A stretch of 50,193 bases of DNA from a virus, in the IMG/VR virus record IMGVR_UViG_3300047470_000529, positions 1-50,193 of that record. The stretch is one strand, 5' to 3'. Below the pieces are notes generated by a model, which saw nothing but the letters and a program-made list of their open reading frames with translations, had not been told where the DNA came from and did not search any database. Position 1 is the first letter of the stretch; each line of letters begins with the position of its first letter. Positions 47,138 to 50,193 of the stretch are shown piece by piece. The position numbers and the translations under genes are program-made.

Positions 47138-48501
47138 ACGCTATCGCTCCCCCCACGACCGTTGCCGACATCATCGAAGAGTACGCCGCCAAGGACGCTG
47201 ACATCGAACAGGCAATCGCCGGTTTCGAGCGCGCCTATGACTGCCTCGGCATGTCAGCGACGGTGCAGGGCGTGTTCGTCGAGAGCATCGGAGGATCGCG
47301 CCCCTATCTGCACGCGGGGTCCATGCGCTCGAACCTCCTCAAGTCTGGCTGGCGCGCCGTTTACAACCGGCTTCAGATCGACAGCATCGCCAGCGCCAAG
47401 GACAAGAAGTTGTTCGACCAGGCGCTTGCCAGCCCGCCGCCGCTGACCCTGGAGAACACCAAGGCGACGTTCGGCGACTATCTGGTCCGGCCGCGATTCC
47501 ATATCCTCAAGGGGCTGGCAGAGGCGTTTGTTGATCTGGACCCGGCCTACAAGAGCCACAGCAAGGTTCGAATTGGCGTAAAGGGTTTGCCTAAGCGCGT
47601 GATCCTCAATGGCTTCGGCGAATACACCAGCGATTGGGGGCGCAAGCGCTTCGAAGACATGGCCAGCGCGCTCGCGGCACTGCGCAATCAGCCGGCGTTC
47701 GAGTGGAAGGAATGGAGCGCGATAGACCTTGCTAACCGGGCCGGGGAAGACGCTGTGCTTGATGGCCGCGCCTACTCGCGCACCGATCGCTACGGCAAGG
47801 AGGAGTCGTTCCAGACCGTCGATCGCGGTCTAACCATCCGCAAGTTCGCCAACGGCAACGCGCATGTCTTCTTCGACAAGTGGGCGCTGATCGACATCAA
47901 CAAGGCGCTGGCAGAGTTCTACGGCGAAGTACTGCCCGACGCCGAGCCCGAGAACGTCAAGCCTAGCGCCAGCACAGCCGTGTCGAAGGATCTGCAATTC
48001 TACTGGACGCCGCGCGAAGTCGTGGATGCCGCCCTCGAGTACGCGGACGTGCCGAACCCAGCGCACTACAGCGGCGGTCGGTCCTCGATGCCGGTCAAGC
48101 GGGTGCTAGAGCCATCGTGCGGCGACGGGCGCATTCTCGACGCCGTGCGCGGGAATGGCCACAGCGCATTCGGCATCGAGTATCACCCCGGCCGGGCCGC
48201 CGAGGCACGCGCCAAGGGCCATGCAGTACTGACGGCCAACTTCCTGGAGCACCCGGCTACGGCCGAGTTCGACCGCGTAGTGATGAACCCGCCGTTCTAC
48301 GGGCGGCACTACATCCAACATGTAAGGCACGCTTACAAGTTCCTGCGACCGGGTGGCACGCTGGTGTCGATCCTGCCGGCGACGGCTCGCTACGACCATG
48401 CCGAACTGCAAGGCGATTGGCGCGATCTTCCGGTGGCTAGCTTCGCAGAGGCGGGGACCAACGTGCCGACGACCATGCTCAAGATGAGGAAAGCAGCATG
48501 A
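47134..48501 (+). CDS. DUF4942-containing adenine DNA methyltransferase
   Basis: 455 residues. The N-terminal ~280 residues resemble DUF4942. The methyltransferase part has motif I VLEPSCGDGRIL (about 324-335, SAM binding) and motif IV NPPF (385-388), with HAYKFLRPGGTLVSILP after it. NPPF indicates an amino-methyltransferase, probably N6-adenine. It likely protects phage DNA from host restriction. Confidence 0.85.
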   Translation: MNAIAPPTTVADIIEEYAAKDADIEQAIAGFERAYDCLGMSATVQGVFVESIGGSRPYLHAGSMRSNLLKSGWRAVYNRLQIDSIASAKDKKLFDQALASPPPLTLENTKATFGDYLVRPRFHILKGLAEAFVDLDPAYKSHSKVRIGVKGLPKRVILNGFGEYTSDWGRKRFEDMASALAALRNQPAFEWKEWSAIDLANRAGEDAVLDGRAYSRTDRYGKEESFQTVDRGLTIRKFANGNAHVFFDKWALIDINKALAEFYGEVLPDAEPENVKPSASTAVSKDLQFYWTPREVVDAALEYADVPNPAHYSGGRSSMPVKRVLEPSCGDGRILDAVRGNGHSAFGIEYHPGRAAEARAKGHAVLTANFLEHPATAEFDRVVMNPPFYGRHYIQHVRHAYKFLRPGGTLVSILPATARYDHAELQGDWRDLPVASFAEAGTNVPTTMLKMRKAA

Positions 48502-48701
48502 TTTTGCGGTACAGTTATATCGATGGCCCTTGGGAATGCTCCCGCGTTCCAAGCATCGTCCGCCAGCATCCAGAAGGAAATGACGATATCGTACTGACCC
48601 AGCTTGCAAGGATCTGCCACCCGCAAGAACTTTACGATCTCTGCCGCCTTGCCAATGCCGCCCTCAAAGCCGGGCTTACGCCTGAGGACGGGCGCCCATG
48701 A
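48498..48701 (+). CDS. Small hypothetical protein
   Basis: 67 residues, ATGA overlap. It has a helical C-terminal half (LARICHPQELYDLCRLANAA). Unknown function. Confidence 0.55.
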   Translation: MILRYSYIDGPWECSRVPSIVRQHPEGNDDIVLTQLARICHPQELYDLCRLANAALKAGLTPEDGRP

Positions 48702-48898
48702 CCACGCAAGAACGCCTCGCAGGGTGGGAGGGGGAGGTCTGCGAATGCGGCGACTATCGCAGAGATCACCCGAACGATGGGCCGTGTCGGCACAATAGCG
48801 TCGGCTTCGACCTATGCCACGCCGGACGGGACTGCATGAGCTATCGGCCTGCACCTCCCCCGCCACCCGCCGTTGTAGGGGAGGGGGGAAATGGGTGA
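48698..48898 (+). CDS. Small Cys/His protein, likely zinc-binding
   Basis: 66 residues, ATGA overlap. CECGDYRRDH, CRH and LCHAGRDC provide Cys/His ligands; the tail is Pro-rich. Related short proteins are frequent in these early operons. Confidence 0.55.
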   Translation: MTTQERLAGWEGEVCECGDYRRDHPNDGPCRHNSVGFDLCHAGRDCMSYRPAPPPPPAVVGEGGNG

Positions 48899-49151
48899 AC
48901 CGCAACAGATCGCGCGCTGGCCGGCGATGATGAAGCGGAAGACTGCCGCGGAATATTGCGACATGAGCGAGGCGGCTTTCGAGCGCGAGATCATCACTGG
49001 TCGGTTGCCTGCCGGAATAATGTTCGGCAATCGCGAGCACTGGAGCAAGGAAGCGCTAGACGGGGCGTTCGCGCGCCTCGCTCGGGGCGACAACGAGGAA
49101 GTGCCCGACTACCGGGCTAAGGCAATGGCGAAGTATGGCAAGGCAGCCTAA
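48891..49151 (+). CDS. Excisionase/AlpA-like HTH protein
   Basis: 86 residues. MKRKTAAEYCDMSEAAFERE (about 14-33) followed by the REHWSKEALDGAFAR wing is the winged MerR-type HTH of phage excisionases. It overlaps the integrase by 17 nt, as Xis genes usually do, so it probably directs excision. Confidence 0.7.
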   Translation: MGEPQQIARWPAMMKRKTAAEYCDMSEAAFEREIITGRLPAGIMFGNREHWSKEALDGAFARLARGDNEEVPDYRAKAMAKYGKAA

Positions 49152-50193
49152 ATATCCGAAGCTGGATCACGTCAAATATGTCCGCGCGAAGGGCAACCTA
49201 TACGCTTACTTCAACACGGGAACATTAAGCCTCAAGGGCAAGGCTATCTATGTACGCCTACCCCACCCGAGCGACGTAGGGTTCTACGACAGCTATGCAG
49301 CTATGAAGGCTGCAAGAACTAAGCGCGCCGCCGTCAGCTATCTGGTATCCGATTTGCTCCGGGACTTCGATGCATTCACCGAGAACCGCACCGACATCAA
49401 GAAGGGCACGAAAGACCTCTCTCGGCATTCGAGCAAGCTGGTTCTTGCAACCCTCGGCGAATATCCCGTAGACAAGGTTGAGCCATCAGACGTTCGATGG
49501 ATGATGGACAACGCAATTACCGGCTCGGGATCGAAGCGGCACTTCCTGGCGATGGTGCGCGCGATCTACAAATGGGGCCGCATAGAGAAGAAGACGCTCA
49601 TCGACCCATCGAAGGACATTAAGTCGCCAAAAGGTGGCGAGCACGAGCCTTGGTCTGACCCGATCCTGAAAGCAGGCTTGGCAGCAAGTGACACGCGCAC
49701 CCGGCTCTCCATAAACCTACTCTACTACACCGGGCAGCGGATCGGTGATGTGCTAAAAATGCGCTGGGACGACATCCAGGATGGCGCGATCTATGTGCTG
49801 CAGGAGAAGACCGGCAAGGAGGTGTGGCCGCCCATCCATAGCGATCTGGCAAAGGTGCTGGCCGAAACTCCGCGCACGGGCGCGACGATTCTCGCCAGCC
49901 CGGCAGGCAATCCGTGGGGAGACGACGCGATCCGCAACGACATCAAGACTTTCACCACGGCGGCGGGACAGCACTGCATCCCGCACGGGCTACGCAAGAA
50001 CGCGGTCAATTCTCTTTTGGAAGCCAGTTGCACGATAGCGGAAGTGGCTTCGATCACCGGCCAGAGTTTCACCATCGTTGAGAGATATGCGCGCAAGGTC
50101 AACACCCGGAAGATGGGCAAAAGCGCTATGTCGAAGATGGAGGACAAAGGCGGAACAGGTAAACCCGATGCAAAACCGGAAAAGGAATCGTGA
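49135..50193 (+). CDS. Tyrosine site-specific integrase
   Basis: 352 residues from the ATG at 49135. SAM-like core-binding domain (about 75-155), then the catalytic domain with Arg202 (TGQRIGDVLKMRW), Lys225 or Lys228, His284-x-x-Arg287 (HGLRKNA) and the nucleophile Tyr318 (IVERYARK). The second His/Trp position is Gln310 (ITGQS), less common. The gene ends the operon at the prophage's right end and its stop is the last codon of the window. Confidence 0.93.
   Translation: MARQPKYPKLDHVKYVRAKGNLYAYFNTGTLSLKGKAIYVRLPHPSDVGFYDSYAAMKAARTKRAAVSYLVSDLLRDFDAFTENRTDIKKGTKDLSRHSSKLVLATLGEYPVDKVEPSDVRWMMDNAITGSGSKRHFLAMVRAIYKWGRIEKKTLIDPSKDIKSPKGGEHEPWSDPILKAGLAASDTRTRLSINLLYYTGQRIGDVLKMRWDDIQDGAIYVLQEKTGKEVWPPIHSDLAKVLAETPRTGATILASPAGNPWGDDAIRNDIKTFTTAAGQHCIPHGLRKNAVNSLLEASCTIAEVASITGQSFTIVERYARKVNTRKMGKSAMSKMEDKGGTGKPDAKPEKES

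Larger units (their letters stand above)
412..50193. mobile_element. Integrated siphovirus-like prophage (nearly complete)
   Basis: Terminase, portal, capsid, tail, lysis, replication, repressor, recombination and integrase modules all lie between a truncated host SDR gene on the left and the integrase at the right edge. The left boundary is inferred from where SDR-like sequence stops, about 412-420. The right boundary (attR) lies beyond the window because the integrase stop codon is its last three bases. No core module has an obvious frameshift or deletion, so the element looks intact. Confidence 0.93.

Noticed and set aside
1-50193. CRISPR arrays, insertion sequences, or a diversity-generating retroelement
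   Set aside because: No regularly spaced repeats, transposase or reverse transcriptase genes were found; the only sizeable direct repeat is the 32-bp pair inside a coiled-coil gene.

Overview
The window is an almost complete, GC-rich, tailed-phage (siphovirus-like) prophage. Codon use, GTG/TTG starts in overlapping operons, and the capsid set (a scaffold/protease of the DUF2213 type, a structural cement protein and a DUF2184-type major capsid protein) point to an alphaproteobacterial host, most likely a sphingomonad. The host assignment is inference. At the left edge lies the C-terminal half of a host short-chain dehydrogenase (SDR) gene. It has lost its Rossmann-fold N-terminus at about position 412-420, which marks the attL side. 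At the right edge is a tyrosine integrase whose stop codon ends the window, so attR is not visible.

Layout. 569-5661 (+): a tight operon of 14 mostly small accessory genes, led by a DUF5131 (Gp37/Gp68-type) protein and a DUF2493 SLOG protein. 5664-5833 (+): a predicted free-standing structured RNA with its own promoter. 5892-32999 (-): the late region, read right to left as terminase, portal (with a C-terminal Acb1-like 2H phosphodiesterase domain), head morphogenesis, capsid, neck, tail tube, tail chaperone with a -1 frameshift, tape measure, tail tip, fibre, spike, and lysis genes including an Rz1 nested in Rz. Two plus-strand cargo insertions interrupt it: a lipoprotein plus hicBA island (19887-21291) and a 44-residue ORF (27559-27693). 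32983-38724 (-): the early/replication operon, with a Cro-like protein, HTH proteins, a solo DnaA domain IV, RusA, a GIY-YIG nuclease and replisome-organiser-like genes. 38815-40402 (+): the CI-like repressor and lysogeny genes. 40568-50193 (+): the recombination and anti-restriction operon, with HNH, a coiled-coil protein, a PD-(D/E)XK exonuclease, a RecT-like annealase, a Lar-like protein, an adenine methyltransferase, an excisionase-like protein and the integrase.

Regulation visible in the sequence. (1) Both early promoters, leftward at 38733-38761 and rightward at 40494-40522, have a GTTGG-N6-CCAAC operator that fills the 17-nt spacer between -35 and -10. They appear to be co-repressed. 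(2) Four late units (portal, scaffold/protease, tail tube, tape measure) are each preceded by a bipartite element GCGGTAA-N18-C(G/A)TA on the minus strand. In three of them it ends 10-11 nt before a start codon with no Shine-Dalgarno. This looks like a dedicated late promoter giving near-leaderless mRNAs. (3) In the excised circle the rightward early operon would run through integrase and attP into the 569-5661 operon, so integration splits one operon into two.

The most novel items are the repeated late-promoter element, the structured RNA at 5700-5833, the tail-chaperone frameshift with its unannotated extension, and the portal fused to an anti-CBASS-like domain.
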